64,000 bases of DNA from Pseudoscleropodium purum (lineage: Eukaryota; Streptophyta; Bryopsida; Hypnales; Brachytheciaceae). The stretch's first letter is position 1; the number at the start of each line of letters is the position of its first letter. The stretch lies in NCBI GenBank assembly GCA_963969395.1, contig OZ017795.1, positions 15,872,001-15,936,000 of the forward strand. The letters are read 5' to 3'. The notes below the pieces were generated by a model. That model was not told the DNA's origin, ran no database searches, and saw only the letters and a program-made list of their open reading frames with translations. Position numbers and translations under genes: made by a program. Positions 45,301 to 58,775 of this stretch are shown in pieces.

Positions 45301-48150
45301 GTGTATTTAAGGCTCATTTCCAAAAACTCTCAACACTACAAAAAGTCAAGATTACAATGGACACCCTTGCACAAGATCTTGAATAGAAAAATCATAATCA
45401 ATCACTTTCAAAATCAAATTTTTGATGCTAAAACTAGACTTCAAAAAAAAAATTCAAAAATACAAACTACCAAAAATAACAACTTGTTTAGGTTTTATTC
45501 AACTTCAAAGTATTTCCAACACTAGAAATTTGATGTCATGAGCATTTAGGGGTTAAACCAACTCAAAGTCAAAAACCCATGTCAAGGTAGGAAAATTTTT
45601 GAAAAATCCTTGGAGTGAGAGAAGAATCCCAATTGAAGAAGTGAGAAGTCAATCAATTTCAGAGTGTCCCAAGGATATCATTGAACTTAGAGTGCCTTGA
45701 GAAACCCTCAAAATCCATTGAAATATTTACATCTAAGGTTAAACTACCTATATCCAATTGGACTCTAGTACCCAATTTGTAGCACGCATTTATTTCCAAC
45801 CAAGGTTTGGAACATGTGTTTTCCTCCTTTCCAAGGTTGGAACTAGTAAGGTAATAACACATGTCTCAAATTAGTGAGTGTGAAAATAGGAAGTAGAGAG
45901 TAGGAATGTTGTTCTTGAATGATTGGAATTGCAAGACTCTAGACTTTGGCCATGGATTTTGCTTGCTTTTTGCCTTCTAGAAAATACAGTAATTTCAATT
46001 TTGACATTAAAATTACAGAAAAATTGGGGACCATATATTCCTTATCTCTCTACATAGGAAAAATTTGCAACTCCTCATACTCCTGGTTGTGTGTTGTTAA
46101 TTGTTTAAATGATCAAATATGGGTAGTTCTACCTTAAACATTTGTCCATTACAAACACTTTTCAACAATCCACATCATTTTTCAAAAGTCAAATGCAATT
46201 GATACATGCTTGCTTTGCATTGTTTGAGGCAGCTCTTCCTCTTTTGAGCTCATTGTCATTGTGACAAAACTATTACAATGAGTTCAAAATCCAATTTTTG
46301 ATTATTAATCTCTTGGGGTATTAAGTTAATTAAAAATTAATTTAATTTTTGGTTGAAACTCAAACCCCTCTCTCCACTTTGTAATTTTGAGGTGAAGGTG
46401 GGGGTCACATTTGATATGGGATAAATCTCATAACCATATCTCATACAATATTTGTATTCCATATATGATTTGTATCCCATATAGTATCTATATATTTACC
46501 CATATATGTATTTGTATTTTGTGACCATATCCCATATAGTATCTATATATTTACCCATATATGTATCTATATTTTGTGACCATATCCCATATAGTATCTA
46601 TATATTTACCCATATATGTATCTATATTCCGTGACCATATCCCATATCTATATCTATATCCACATTTCCATCCGGATCAATGACATCCGGCACTCAATCA
46701 ATGGACCACATTTACTGCCATTTACAGTGTGTTTGTAAAATCAGATCAATGACAACTAGAGGGGTTTTAATTTTTTCTTAAAATAATTGATGGTTCAAGT
46801 TTTTCTAGTAGTAGTAGGTGGCATGTATAAGGTTGTCTGCCTCTTTTCAGTACATTGTGTAGACACAACTTTGGCACTTCACATGTAATCATCGAAGACC
46901 TCCTCTAAAAAGTAGTTGAATGAAATATTGCCAAAGAAAAAGCCGTGTTTATATATTTGGATTGTGCAAACCCAAACATTGCAGGTTCAGTTGTCACTGG
47001 TCATAACTTTTGCAAATTTAAGTCGATGTACTTGAGTTTTATTTGAAGATTAGTAACTAGACAGTAATTAGAGTACTTACCTTTCAATTTTTATTTTTTT
47101 TAAATCATTTTATATTTCAATTTCAATTTAGTTAATTTGTCACACTTTGTGATTTAGGGATTTTTAGTATTGGAAACTACCCAAAATTAATGATCTAGAG
47201 CCATAATTTGTGTGGGTGTTTTTTACACTAGAGAGACAATCATGTGCCCACCAAAAAGAACTTTAAAGAAATAGTTTTATGTCTTCTACATTCATAGAAA
47301 TAGGCCTCTCTTGCACGTATAGTTCTAAACATTGAAAATGGTTTCAAAATGATTCTTTTGGTGAAATCTCTTCACTATGAAGTTTTTCCAAATAGACAAT
47401 TTTTAGTTTCTTCAAAAACTATTTTTCATATTTTTTATAAATTAAAACATCAAAGTACCTAATCTCAAAGGATTTTACACTTTTCTAGTCTCCTACTTGG
47501 AAAACTTTTCTATGATTTTCCTTCTTAAAGTATCTTCCCCTTAAAGGTGTATACATTAAATATTTTTTCTTTTACATTTTCCAAATTTTTTTTTCTAATT
47601 ATAAAGTACTTTTTAAAAATCATAAGTATTGTGGAAAACACTATCCAAAATGGACAGTCTTTCTTGCATTCACCCTAATGCAGGGGTTCACCATTTCTTT
47701 AATGCTAAAATTGACACAATGGAAGAACCTGGTTAGTAAAGCCACCTCCAACCTTTCCCGTAAGAAAAAACTTAGAAAATTTGAGTTCCTATTTGAAATC
47801 AAGGACCCTTTTTAGCCAGGGGTTCCACTCTGAGTCTAGCCACCACCTGCCTTGGTTGTGTGTGCATGTTGCCTGCTCCATAAACTACTGCATACAGTGA
47901 GCGAACATCCACAAAGTTAATTGATAGCTGTAAAATGAATATTGATACAACTATTAATTGGTATGCAAGACAACATTATCAATTCAAAGCTTGTTAAAAG
48001 TGCACGTTGTGTTCTTTTCCTGACTTGGTATTTCCCACACCACCGTTTTCTGAGCATTCGACAGTCTACATTGGATGTTTAATAAAATATTCTTCAGAAT
48101 TGATCTGAGTAGCTCTTCTAATTCTGGGACAATCATCAATAGTCTTTCAA
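42360..48150. repeat. Segmental duplication block A'
   Basis: Aligns in order, with gaps, to 52360-54699: 42520-42740 with 52360-52590, 43980-44900 with 52660-53590, 45540-45735 with 53590-53780, 46138-46220 with 53775-53850, and 47690-48150 with 54000-54699. The block has extra sequence at 42760-43950, 45735-46138 and 46250-46850. A 90-codon minus-strand frame (42630-42902) has a GNGKRLHFSHDSLF segment faintly like LINE retrotransposon C-termini. Nothing else is gene-like. Confidence 0.75.
46466..46660. repeat. 55-bp minisatellite, about 3.5 units
   Basis: The unit starting GTGACCATATCCCATATAG begins at 46521, 46576 and 46631 with a partial unit before. Units differ by few bases. It is AT-rich and unlinked to any gene. 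Confidence 0.9.
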
Positions 48151-48929
48151 GGGTATGCAATCAATTCAATACTAATTGGCGAATACAAATTTTACGTGTT
48201 TGTAGCGGCAAACTTGAATCAGCATGTTCATAGAGTGGATGTTGAGGTCCATCGATAGAAGAAGAGGAAAATCATTTTGTATTTAAATGGTAGCTCCTAC
48301 CTTTTACGTGAACCGTGTGGACTGTATTTTGAATGCAGCTTAGGTCATTTGTCAATTTGTGTTGGTAGCTTTGACAAAGGTTTTCTTGCTTACGAGCCAA
48401 TACGCTTTCCTATCTAGTCCCCCTACAAGACAGATAATTCTCAAATGACATTACTTGTCTAATATTGAAACAAATTTAAATTTCAACCTTCCATTGTTAC
48501 TTAAAACCAAAGATAAATTGTCTGCATGCTAGAGGAATTCTTGCAATGGCTAAAGTTATACGTACAACACTATATTCTCTGCAGTTCAATGCTACTTAGT
48601 TTACAAAAAAATAAAAAAATTACTACATCAAAGCCTTCACTTACTCTTGAATTGAATGAGTCCTGAGGCACCAGGTCCCGTGCATCTATCTGCGCTCTGA
48701 ACTAATGTGTAAAATCCCTTCAATATCGTCTATCAAGCAGAATCATGTAGCTAATTGTTAGCTACTTAAAAAGCATACAAAAATTTATTTACAATAAGAG
48801 AAGTGATGTTTGCTGATGACTGCACCATGATAAGCATATATATATATATGTGATATACGTAAATGATGCAGAAAGGTTGTGCAAATTTTATTAGTTAAGG
48901 AGTTCTCTATGTTTGGAATATTTGTCCAT
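48151..48929. other. AT-rich intergenic DNA
   Basis: No gene seen. Its left edge is the empty-site equivalent of the element B insertion at 54700. Confidence 0.45.
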
Positions 48930-49286
48930 TTTTCAATTTTTGATAATTGTTGTGTAAGTAATGTATTAGAAGGAATCTCTAGTTTTAGGAGGTAGGTGTT
49001 AAGAAAGTTGATTGGGTCTTTATATGGTGAGTTCATTTCACACATAATTCTTGTTTTACATTATTTTAAGTACATTCAACCCAAACTATGTGCACAAGTT
49101 ATATCCACACTTGCATTTATATACTTGGGTTGATGGGATTAAATACAAAGGATAAAAGTATACCATGTTCATATGGCAAGCTCAAACACTCTATGGTGTG
49201 TTAACAAGCTATAATACACAAATTTTTTTGTCATGATGCACTCATATGCACCCAAATTAATTAACCTTAGTTTGTGAAAATTGACA
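48930..49286. repeat. Dispersed repeat R370, copy 2
   Basis: Match to 18480-18850. It abuts the NLR relic directly. Confidence 0.7.
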
Positions 49287-49538
49287 TCCTTGTAGAACAA
49301 TTTGAGCATTGACTAGTATTGTATAGAATTCAAACAACCAATTCAAATGAGCCTACTTGTAAATGGTTGGATTTTTTTCAACCACCTCTAATAGAGAGAC
49401 AATTTTATTAACCTTCACCTTGAGAGCTTTGCAACTCTCTTTGATTTTTATTGCCCCTTTGGCAACATTAATCACATTTGTAAGCAATAAATTCATAGTT
49501 GATCCTACCAATGCTAGAGTAAAAAGTGGATCCCCTAT
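49287..49538 (-). pseudogene. NLR 5'-end relic
   Basis: Minus-strand DNA aligns with codons 1 to about 85 of the NLR at 31585. The start codon has become ATA (49536-49538) and a CAG has become TAG in the segment NPTIYK-stop-AHLNWL. Similarity ends near 49287 at the edge of another repeat, so the NB-ARC and LRR parts are gone. Together with the shared 5' flank it shows a duplication of the NLR locus. Confidence 0.85.
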
Positions 49539-49548
49539 GGCAAGTTGA

Positions 49549-50760
49549 CAACCTACAAATTTTCCAAGAAGAACATCTTAGACTATAATAACATCTTAGA
49601 CTATAATAACATCTTGGATAAAATGCAAATATTGCACTCATGAACATAAAAAACTCAAGAATATATGCAAGGATATAGTTGTCAATAATTTTCTACATAG
49701 CTAAATATGAAATGAAAATGTTGACATTGATATGCAGTTTCATGCAAATTCTATAAAGAGCAATGGATACATATATTCTAAGATCCTTTATCCAAAATAT
49801 TACTTAATCGGTAACAAAGCCTAATAGAAGTGGTTAATTTAGTAAATTCTCATACAACAAACCATTCATAAGTTTATCAATTTCTATGTTGATCAATGAA
49901 ATATGCACCTTCAAGAAATACTATTAAAGTCAATTTGAATGAATCTTATATGCAAGTTGTATAATCTACTTTTTTATGCTTGAAATACATATGTCTGCTT
50001 ATTTCAAGGAAGGAAATGATTGCCTTGCTTGCCTAAGAGGGATGACTATCAATTATTTTTTCCAGGAATAGACAATTTTAGGAATTAGTGATAGTGATTA
50101 AAATTAATATTTCTAACAACATGCAAATATATTATTGAATTTGAGACATTTTTTGCACAAGTAGACCAAATGAGTCATTAGATCTTCTTCAATCCAAAGC
50201 CATTAGGATGTCAAAAAATATTTGCATCATGAAGGTCATCTAACATGCCTTAAAAAATCATGGTCTTTTCTATAAACATGCTCAACCTCAAGTTGCTAAA
50301 ATCATCATTTTCTTTGATAGATTTGATATCCAAAAGCTAGGGTCTGTATTGTGGTCACTAAGCTTACACCATTTTGTTATCCACTGAAAACTTTCATTGT
50401 AGCACATTCAAGCTACCTCAGTTGCACTTGAATTTCATTATTCAAGACTAATGGTCTTAGATTGATTGCCCACACCATAATGAACATTGGGATGGAAAAA
50501 GTGATGGAAAAAGGGTTCAAAAGGGTTTGTAAAGGTTTTTTCTACCATATCCATTGAAAATACATATTTAGTAAATTCATGATGGAATTGATTTAGCTAA
50601 TGTAGCACTCTTATTCAACTATAAGAATCCAAAAACTCAAATCTAACATGTATTTTGGAGCAATAAAGATTCAAGGTAATTCTACACACTCTATAAGATA
50701 CCAAATTCAATACAAAAGATACAACCAGTGAAAACAAAATGCTAATGAGCTCAAATACCA
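49549..50760. repeat. Duplicated NLR 5' flank
   Basis: Aligns with 31586-32400 and partly with 33190-33440. No gene. Confidence 0.65.
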
Positions 50761-51810
50761 AATACCAAATATACCAAATATATGTCTGTGCTTTGTCACA
50801 TCTTCCAAAAGATAAACAAAACATGATGAATAGATACAAATGTACAAGAACATGGGATAGAGCATGCATATATCATTTAAATTATAGATATATACATAAT
50901 TCCATATCTTTTGTTCCTCTAGTGAACCTATCCATCTACATGTAATACAACTTACATGTCATAAAAGACATTGCAAGCCCCTTAAGCAATTTGAAAGTCA
51001 GAACTTGAATTTTCACATAATTATTGATTTTAAATGTTTAAAAAAAAAAAAATTAACTAAACAAAAGTAGCTCCAGGAATATACTTTTTACTCTATTTGA
51101 ATTTTTCTTCAAAATTGTTAAAATAGTAATTTTCATGGCACTTTCAAAGCTCAAAATACACCACTTTTAGAATTATTTCTTTCAAATTTCCCTTGGTGTG
51201 AGCTCAAAGAATATGTCAATTACACCATGATGTTTGTCATTATTGTTTCTATTTTTCTTTAAAATTCTGTATAATTTTAAATATTTTTGTAATTCATATA
51301 TTTTAAACAATGAAATTTCTTTAAAAAATCATATAAAATTCAGTTTGATATTTTTAATTATGAAAAAATGAGATTAAATTTTAGACTTATATTATTATAT
51401 ACAAAAAATATCAAATTTTTGACATGTGTGTTTTAACCAAGTTATCTAGTGAAGTTTGACCAAGCCCAAACATGAAATGTCCTTTAAGGGTTAATTCTTT
51501 TCAACCAAAAAATGGCACATTCCAAATGAGCACGTTACCTTTGAGTCTTCCAAGCTCCTATGGCCAAAGAGGATTGACCCCTCTATTGCCCCATGTTTTA
51601 CCATGTAGAAAATCCTGAATTTCTTTAACTTGCTACATATGATAAAATTTGCAAATTCTGAATTCATATTTGCAATCAAAAGACCCCAAATTAGAGAGGG
51701 GACATGATGAAATACAAAATTTAAGTGGCACAAAGTAGGGGGCAATTTTTGACATTTACCCTTCCGCAGGGCAATAGAGAGGTCAATCCTCCCTGGCCAA
51801 ACTACTACCC
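50761..51810. other. AT-rich intergenic DNA
   Basis: No gene seen. Confidence 0.45.
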
Positions 51811-52200
51811 CATGAGAAACAAGGAATGGATGGATACCAAGAAATGGCTTCTGCGTTCTTCACGGCAGAATAGGAAAGAGTTCTTCGCTGCAACGAGTGC
51901 AAGCAGACCCGTGACAAGCTGACTTCTTCAACTCACCGACAATCAGAACTCGTATTCTTGAGCAAATGGATGTGCTTTACTCCACAGCAACTCCAATTTC
52001 ATGTAGACTCCACCGCCTCCAAGAAGCTGCAGATGCCGCACGTAAGCACTTCCAACCTTGGCTCCCCGAAGCTTGTCCAGCAGTCGAAGCGAAGACAGCA
52101 AAGACGCATGAATTGCTCGGGTTTCACGGACGGAGGCTTGCCAAGCCTGCTCTTCATGGTGCTCGGCTCATACTCGGCTTGCGGAAACTTTTAACCCTGT
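51811..52200 (+). repeat. Fourth copy of the 33-34.5 kb tandem family
   Basis: Starts AGGAATGGATGGATACCAAG and aligns with 33480-33790. A 78-codon frame runs from 51966, and the C-x2-C frame (RCNECKQTRDKL) is also visible. Sequence after about 52100 is not shared. Confidence 0.65.
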
Positions 52201-52359
52201 AAGTGTATGGACGCTGCTGACCAGAATGGTCCGATGCGCTCCTTGTTTGGGAGAAGAGCCTGCTTCTTTGAAGTGAGCTCTTCGGTCAAGTTCGTGAGGG
52301 TAATCTCAATGAGAACCCTCAGATTAAGTATCAAAAGGAGTCCTTGTGCGTGTGGAAGA

Positions 52360-54699
52360 ATTCGTTATGAGTTCGAAATGAGCTCCTCTTGATGAATGGC
52401 TGATTGCCGTTCCTACTTACAGAAATCTTTGGGAGAATATAGCAGTATCATGGAGATTAATTAGGTGCAGGAAACCAACAAAAGGAAGGCATTACTAGAA
52501 GGGGAAGGGTGCCTCGTGTCCGAATGTAAAGAGGAAGGAGTCTGGGTTATGAACTGCTTCAAGGTCTTGAAGAGGATAATTATGTGAAACTGAAAAATGA
52601 AGCATCTTATTCTTAGTGAGTACGTATTGAAGAAAACTGATGGGCGTGTCTTGAACTGAAGGTTTTGGATCTCCAGCATGTTACATTTGTTGCTAATAAG
52701 AAACAATTACACAATTTATTAGATAGAGAGTTTTCCTTGGCATTCATAGTATTAGTTTATGGTCCCTATCCATAGCTGAATAATGAGTGACTTGTAGTGT
52801 CTATAACTCCATTTGTTGTTTGGGTGAACTCTTCATAATCACAAGTATTGAATTGTCACAATGACTCCTCTTTCAAAATGAATATTCAATTCAAAAGCTC
52901 ATTTAGAGCTCTGAAATTGTGATATAGTCACAAGTGTTGAATTGGCATACTCACTTTCTTCATTTCAACTGATATTCATTATCTTAGCTCATTTTGGAGG
53001 GTTCAAAGTTGTGAGTTATAAATGCACCAAACTCTTAAACCTATGACAAGTATAGATATGTGGCTTTAGTCAAGTGAATGCAATTGCAATAATTTGACTC
53101 CAATGAGCCATTTTTACAAATATGAGGATTTCTGGATAATTGGTTCACAATCTTAAATGCTAGAGTCTATATCTAGATGCTTCATCTTTGCCTCTACTCA
53201 CAAAATCTAGTGGATGTCCATTTCCTAGCATCCAAACTAGAAATAACCTTCAAAATGATTTCTCATTTGCATAAGATATTCTAATTCCAAATTGATGTGT
53301 CAAGTAAATATAGATCTCATAGTATCAATCTAGTTTGTAGTCTTTGAAAAATCAAATGGGTATGTTGAATGTGATCAAAATGTTCCATGATAATGCACTA
53401 TATGTAGCCATTTAAATTTTTTTTTTGAAATCTCTTGACTTGTTGAGAGTGGACACAACCTGTGTTGGTGTCTCATTATTAGAAATAACCTCAATGGTTA
53501 GATCTTGTTCAACCATACTCAATGAAAAGATCTAAACAAAAGTCACCATAACTATCAGAAGAACATGATTATGAGATACAAATTTACTTTTTAAACTTAA
53601 GCCAACTCATATTGAAAACCTAGTGCCAAGGTAGGGGAATTTCAAAAAGATCCTTTGAGTGAGAGAAGGACCCAAGTGAGGAAGTGAGAAGTTGACCAAT
53701 TCCGTAGTGTTGAGGGTATGAAACCTTTGAGTGCCTTGAGAAACCCACAAAATCCACTAAAATATTCACATCTAACATTTGTCCATCACAAACACCTTTC
53801 AACAATTCACATCATTTTTCAAAAGTGGAATGCAATTGATGCAAGCATGTCAAGACACAATTTTGTCATTTCACTTGTGATCATGGACTAAAAAACACTT
53901 TAATAAACTAATGCCAATGAGAAAACCACACTGATCACGAAGGCCGACCCTCATGGAGTGCAGATATTAGTGGAGCATTAGTGTTTGGAATATAATAATG
54001 CGGGGAATCACCATTTCTTCAATGCTCATATTAACAATAGTGAAAGGACTTCGTGGAGCCAGCTCCAACTTTCCCCCCAAGGAAAAATTTGGAAGATTTG
54101 AGTTTCTACTTGGAATCAGGGGCCGTAGTGTTCAGAACCAGGAGGTCCATTCTTTGTGTAGCCTCCACCTGCCTTTGACTTCTTCCCTCCGACCGCCTTC
54201 CCTCCGACCTCCCACTCAAGATTTGGAAGAACAAGCTTGATTTTTGTGTGGATTGTGTTTTAATGCTAACAAAAATGTGCACTTCAAATGTAATAAGAAC
54301 AAGCTTGATTAATGTTATTTTGATGCTACTGAGGAGAGCTCTTTCTTTAATCTCGTTGAAGCTTTGTGAAAGTTAGATCTGAACTGAGTTTCATTGGCAT
54401 TGCCTTGTTATGCTTGGTTTTGTGTGCATGTTGCGTGCTCCATAAAATAGTGAGTGTGAATGAACATCCACGAAGTTGATAGCCGTGAAATGAATATTGA
54501 TAGAATTATTGGTATGCAAGACAACATTGTCAATTCAAAGCTAGTCATGCACGTTGTGTACTTTTTGTTAACTTGCTATTTCCCTCACTACCTTTTTCTA
54601 AGTATTCAATAGTCTGCATGGATGTTTTATAAAATAGTCTTTACGGTTGATCTAAACAGCTTTTCTACTTTTGGGACAATCATCAATAGTCTTTCAAAG
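52360..54699. repeat. Segmental duplication block B'
   Basis: Shorter, older copy of 42360-48150. It stops at 54699, where the second giant hAT-like element is inserted; the aligned block A' sequence continues past this point (48151 on). Confidence 0.75.
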
Positions 54700-54890
54700 C
54701 AGGATTGACGAATCTCAACGTCCGCCCCAAAATAGCGTCCGTTTTCCGGACGTCCGGACGCACGGACGCAGCGTCCCTCCCGCCGTCGGAAGGCGGACGC
54801 GCGGGGCAGGGCGGACGGCCGGGGCGGTCGAGCGTATAGACCAGACGGGGCGGATGGAGAAGGTGGACGGGGCGGACTTCGCATTGCCAT
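54700..54890 (+). repeat. hAT-type left terminal region (copy B)
   Basis: GC-rich terminal region matching 3-165 but longer by about 30 bp, owing to an extra GGCGGACGCGCGGGGC-type segment and a GGAGAAGGTGGACGGGGC segment. Confidence 0.88.
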
Positions 54891-55179
54891 TAGTCATTAG
54901 AAAATTTTATATTGTTATGTAATTTGAATGTGACACAATCAAAAATGAATGCATCCACGTAAAATAAGATGTACATATAAAAATATTTTTATATGCAAAT
55001 GAAAATATAGCATCTTTATATATAAATATATATGTATAAACAAAATACATGAAAACATAGTTCCAATATCACTACTGAATCCTATACGATCTTTTTAAGA
55101 TCTAAATCTTTCACATTCTTTTTTGTTTTTAAGCAATGAAAGGACCATTGTTTTTAAAAAACAAAATTCTCCTCAAATC

Positions 55180-58100
55180 CTACTTTCCACCGGATAGACC
55201 ACTACCTTCTCCCGAAACAAAAAAAAAAATCTGATGTACCGAGGAGTTTAGCAGATGATTAACGAGTTGACCGTTGTTGACTTGTACGGACTATTCGTCC
55301 TCCAGATTGAACTTCGATGTCCACCTTATGAAATTGTTTCTTGGTTTTCGGAGAGAAGTCATCGTCCTCTTCACGCTTCTTTTTTTGTTTTCTTTTTGGT
55401 GATAAATCGACTTCGTTTGCCTTCAAGGTTTTCAAGTTGCTCTCCACACGATCTACCATTGCTTGAACAACTTCATCATCTCTTTTCCCTTGCCATACTG
55501 TGAGGCAGTCTCCATCCAATAGGAAAGCCTTCCAATGCCCTATAATATCGCCAATGCGCCTATCAAATACTGCTGCCACATCTACAGATGAATGTCCTGT
55601 GCTTGTTAGTCCATTTGTATCGTAGACAGCACGAACTTTTGCAGCCTCTTCCAACTTCGACAATAGAAGGGTCCTACCTACGAGGGTGTGGTCGTATGCC
55701 TTATATTGCTCATCGAATTCTTTCCATGGTTCACCTCCACCCAACTGTCTTCTGGTCCTCTCTCCACTTTTTTATCTGGAAAACGAAAGAACTTTTCGTG
55801 TTGCAAGCTCCAATGTCCCCCCATGTTGCGACAAAACATTTCACGGGCCGCGTCATCTACGATTCCTCGAGCCCGCAATTCCACCTCTCTATTGTGAGTC
55901 ATCCACACATCCAAATCTAATGGTTGCTGAGATTCCTCGTACAAATCATGCCTCTGTTCATTTGCATTCCACCGGATTGGCTTCCCCCAATGTTGATAAT
56001 TTTGGAATTTGTATGGCGCTTGATCAAAAGGAAGATTCCAACGATTGTATTCATGGCCTGGAGGCATAGCTTCCAAGATACCAAACATTTCGTAGAACCT
56101 AGCACTCAATGGACTACGACACTCGGCACACACCGAACGAATGAGTGATGCTTTCACAATGCAAGTGACATGGAAAGTGTGGCGACATTGGCCCATGGCT
56201 ACCGCACCTTCTGGTTTGAAGAGGCCTTGGCAAAGGCTACAACAACCATCCAAGATTGGAGAGGCTGGATCACAAGCATGCACCACTCGCTTGTCTTTCA
56301 CATTGATGTGTGTTGAAAGTGTTGTAAGGGACCCATCCTTCCTCTACTTCCAATGCCCAATTGATGGGTGGAGCTTGGTCCTTCTTTGTGTGGTTTAACC
56401 GCTCAAACATGGCATCTATGTCTCTCCAACATGTGATCTCCGTATATCCCTTTGAAGGATGTTGGTCAAATATAGTCTTGAACCAACTCAAAGAGCTTTG
56501 AATGGCATCGCAATTTTCATTCGACTCCATTGCCAATGTTTGAAGACCTGCCATTACTCGAGATACTAGAGAGGGTCTGTTTTGGAGTCTTTGTACCCAT
56601 GCTAACCATCGAGACTCCAAGCCGCTAGATGGCATAAACTTCTTCAAATCCAAGCACAATTGCAATCGATTCAACTTGGATTCAACGATTCTTTTTGCTT
56701 CAATTGCCTCCTCCAATTTATGCTTCAACTCTTCAAAGTCACAACTCTCTGTTTGCGTCTCCGCATTCACGTAAACGGATGAAAGCTTTTCCATTGATGG
56801 TTGTTGTGTCGCTTTTAACATGCTCATGTCGTGACTTTCTTGTACATTCACAATGGCAGGATTGTCGCTTGCTTCGGTCTTATCAAAAGGAAGAGAGAAC
56901 TTATCTTCACTCTCTTGAGTCTCTTGACTGTCTCCGAGTACAATCACTGGTGAGATTGCAACCTCACTTGGATTTTTGAATGTCCCTTGCAATTCTGCAA
57001 TCCGTTTACGCATCTTCATCAACTCCTCTATTTGCCTCGATGATTGTTGATTTAAATGTTCAACCTTACTCTCCGAATTCTTTAATTTCAACTCCAACAC
57101 TTTGCACCTTGCTTCCACTCCTTCAAGGTCAGCAATTTTCTTCTCATATTCCACTAATTGTAGTATGTGAACATCTCTTTCTTCGAAAAGTGGTCCGAAA
57201 GTCTTTGTGAGATTCTGAAATGCTATAGTACCTTTCAACATCTCTGGTGCTATTAAAGAAAACTCCTTGGCCAAATTCATAAAAGTCGGAGCAGCTTGCG
57301 CTAAAAATTCAGCTGACATCGTTATTTTGAAAGCTGTATCAAGTATATGTACAACATCCTTTGGATCTGCAAGTGAAGTCATTGGAACAGTAGTAGCACC
57401 ATCATCGGGGTTTGACGATCCGCCTATTTCTTCATGAAGGTTAGCAAATTGAACCGAGAGCTTCAAAAGATTTTCTAATTGTTTTGGATTGGACATGTCT
57501 TGCAAGGTTCGATATAGAGGACTTGACAATGCCGCTGTAATTGGAAACTCCTCCGCCCACCTTTTACGCTCGGAACTCCATAATGAGGATATATTATCAA
57601 TCGTCACGCCTTGTCCACGAGGCGTATGTACTTTGTCTTCTAAACTTAACGTTGGACTAGATTCAACGCCTTGATGCACAGGCGGAGATTTGTAGACTAA
57701 ACTATCAAAACAATTGTTGGCTATCAAACTATCAATTGTAGCATTAGCCTTTGCCACTTTCTCCGCCAAGACTTCGTCTACTTTACTTTTTGAAGTTTCC
57801 CCGCGTTCCGTGCAAACCTTGCCTTTGTGTACAAACTCCGTTTGCATTTGTGCCGCAACATTTGGTATAAAGGTCAAACGCGTTGGAGCTGTGGAAAAGA
57901 CTTCACCCTCTTCCACCTCTACATCTTTCTCCACATTTTTTGAAGAGCTTTCATTGATTGCTTTTGTTGGAGATTGTACAGACCGTAATTCTTCAACATT
58001 TGAGGCTTTCTCCACACCATCCGTTTTCACCTCAATAGTATTTTTTAATACTTTTTCTATTTCTCCCTCTCAATTGTACAAGTCAGGAATGTCCTTTTGA

Positions 58101-58564
58101 TTGGCTTCAAGTAGAAGTGGGCAAGCTGTTGTCGTTGGAAACGTGCTCCAATCGATCTTGCATTCTAATATAAGTTCCGCGTAAACCATACACGCCATGC
58201 TATAATTAATATAGCCTTTACTTCTGCGCTTGTTTCTGAATAGAACACGCCACACCTCCTCAAATCGATGGATATAATGTTTGTTGCTGCAAGTCCATGG
58301 TTTACAACAAAAATCCCGTGTATGACTCTTGTGCGACTCCTGAGGCCACAACTTGTCAATGTGGTACATTTTAACATAGGTCCTGCACATTTTTTATGTC
58401 CAATACTCCGCATCTTCATCTTCCCACCCACTCTCTACTTTAATTGTAGGGTCATTTAAAATGTCAAGCCGAAGGTCATGCGTAGCCCCCTTCACTTTGC
58501 TTTTTTTTTTCGCTTCGCTTCCCGGAGTCACCCCATCCATATTTCGATCACCTTCGCCGTTCAT
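55180..58564 (-). pseudogene. BED-like/RING-H2 protein pseudogene, copy B
   Basis: Second copy of the gene at 448-3846, from ATG 58564 to the position of the ancestral stop at 55180. Lesions differ from copy A: a TAA in the finger region (TGG ACA TAA AAA ATG), TCA to TGA just after PDLYN (about 58073), a 2-bp deletion near 56310, a 1-bp deletion near 55735 and CAA to TAA at about 55259. A 12-bp in-frame deletion also occurs near 57925. Long open pieces remain (586 codons at 56270-58030, 207 at 55678-56301). The RING-H2 finger keeps all ligands here (CSLC, C-R-H-TFH, C, CAEC). Copies A and B together show what the intact gene had: finger, coiled coil, RING-H2, C-terminal domain and basic tail. 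Confidence 0.8.
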
Positions 58565-58775
58565 GATTGTCAATTGGATTCAATAATCAATTGAAGTGAA
58601 TAAAAAAATCTCACGTGATAGTCAAAAGTGATGGCATCAACCGCAACACAGTAACACAAGATAGAGGACCCCAACTCTCCACCCCGTAGGAGCAACTAGC
58701 GCATAAAGCAATAGTAGTACATCCAACTTGGCACCGAAGGAGAATTGAAGTGAGAAGAAATAAAAGTCACTCCAC

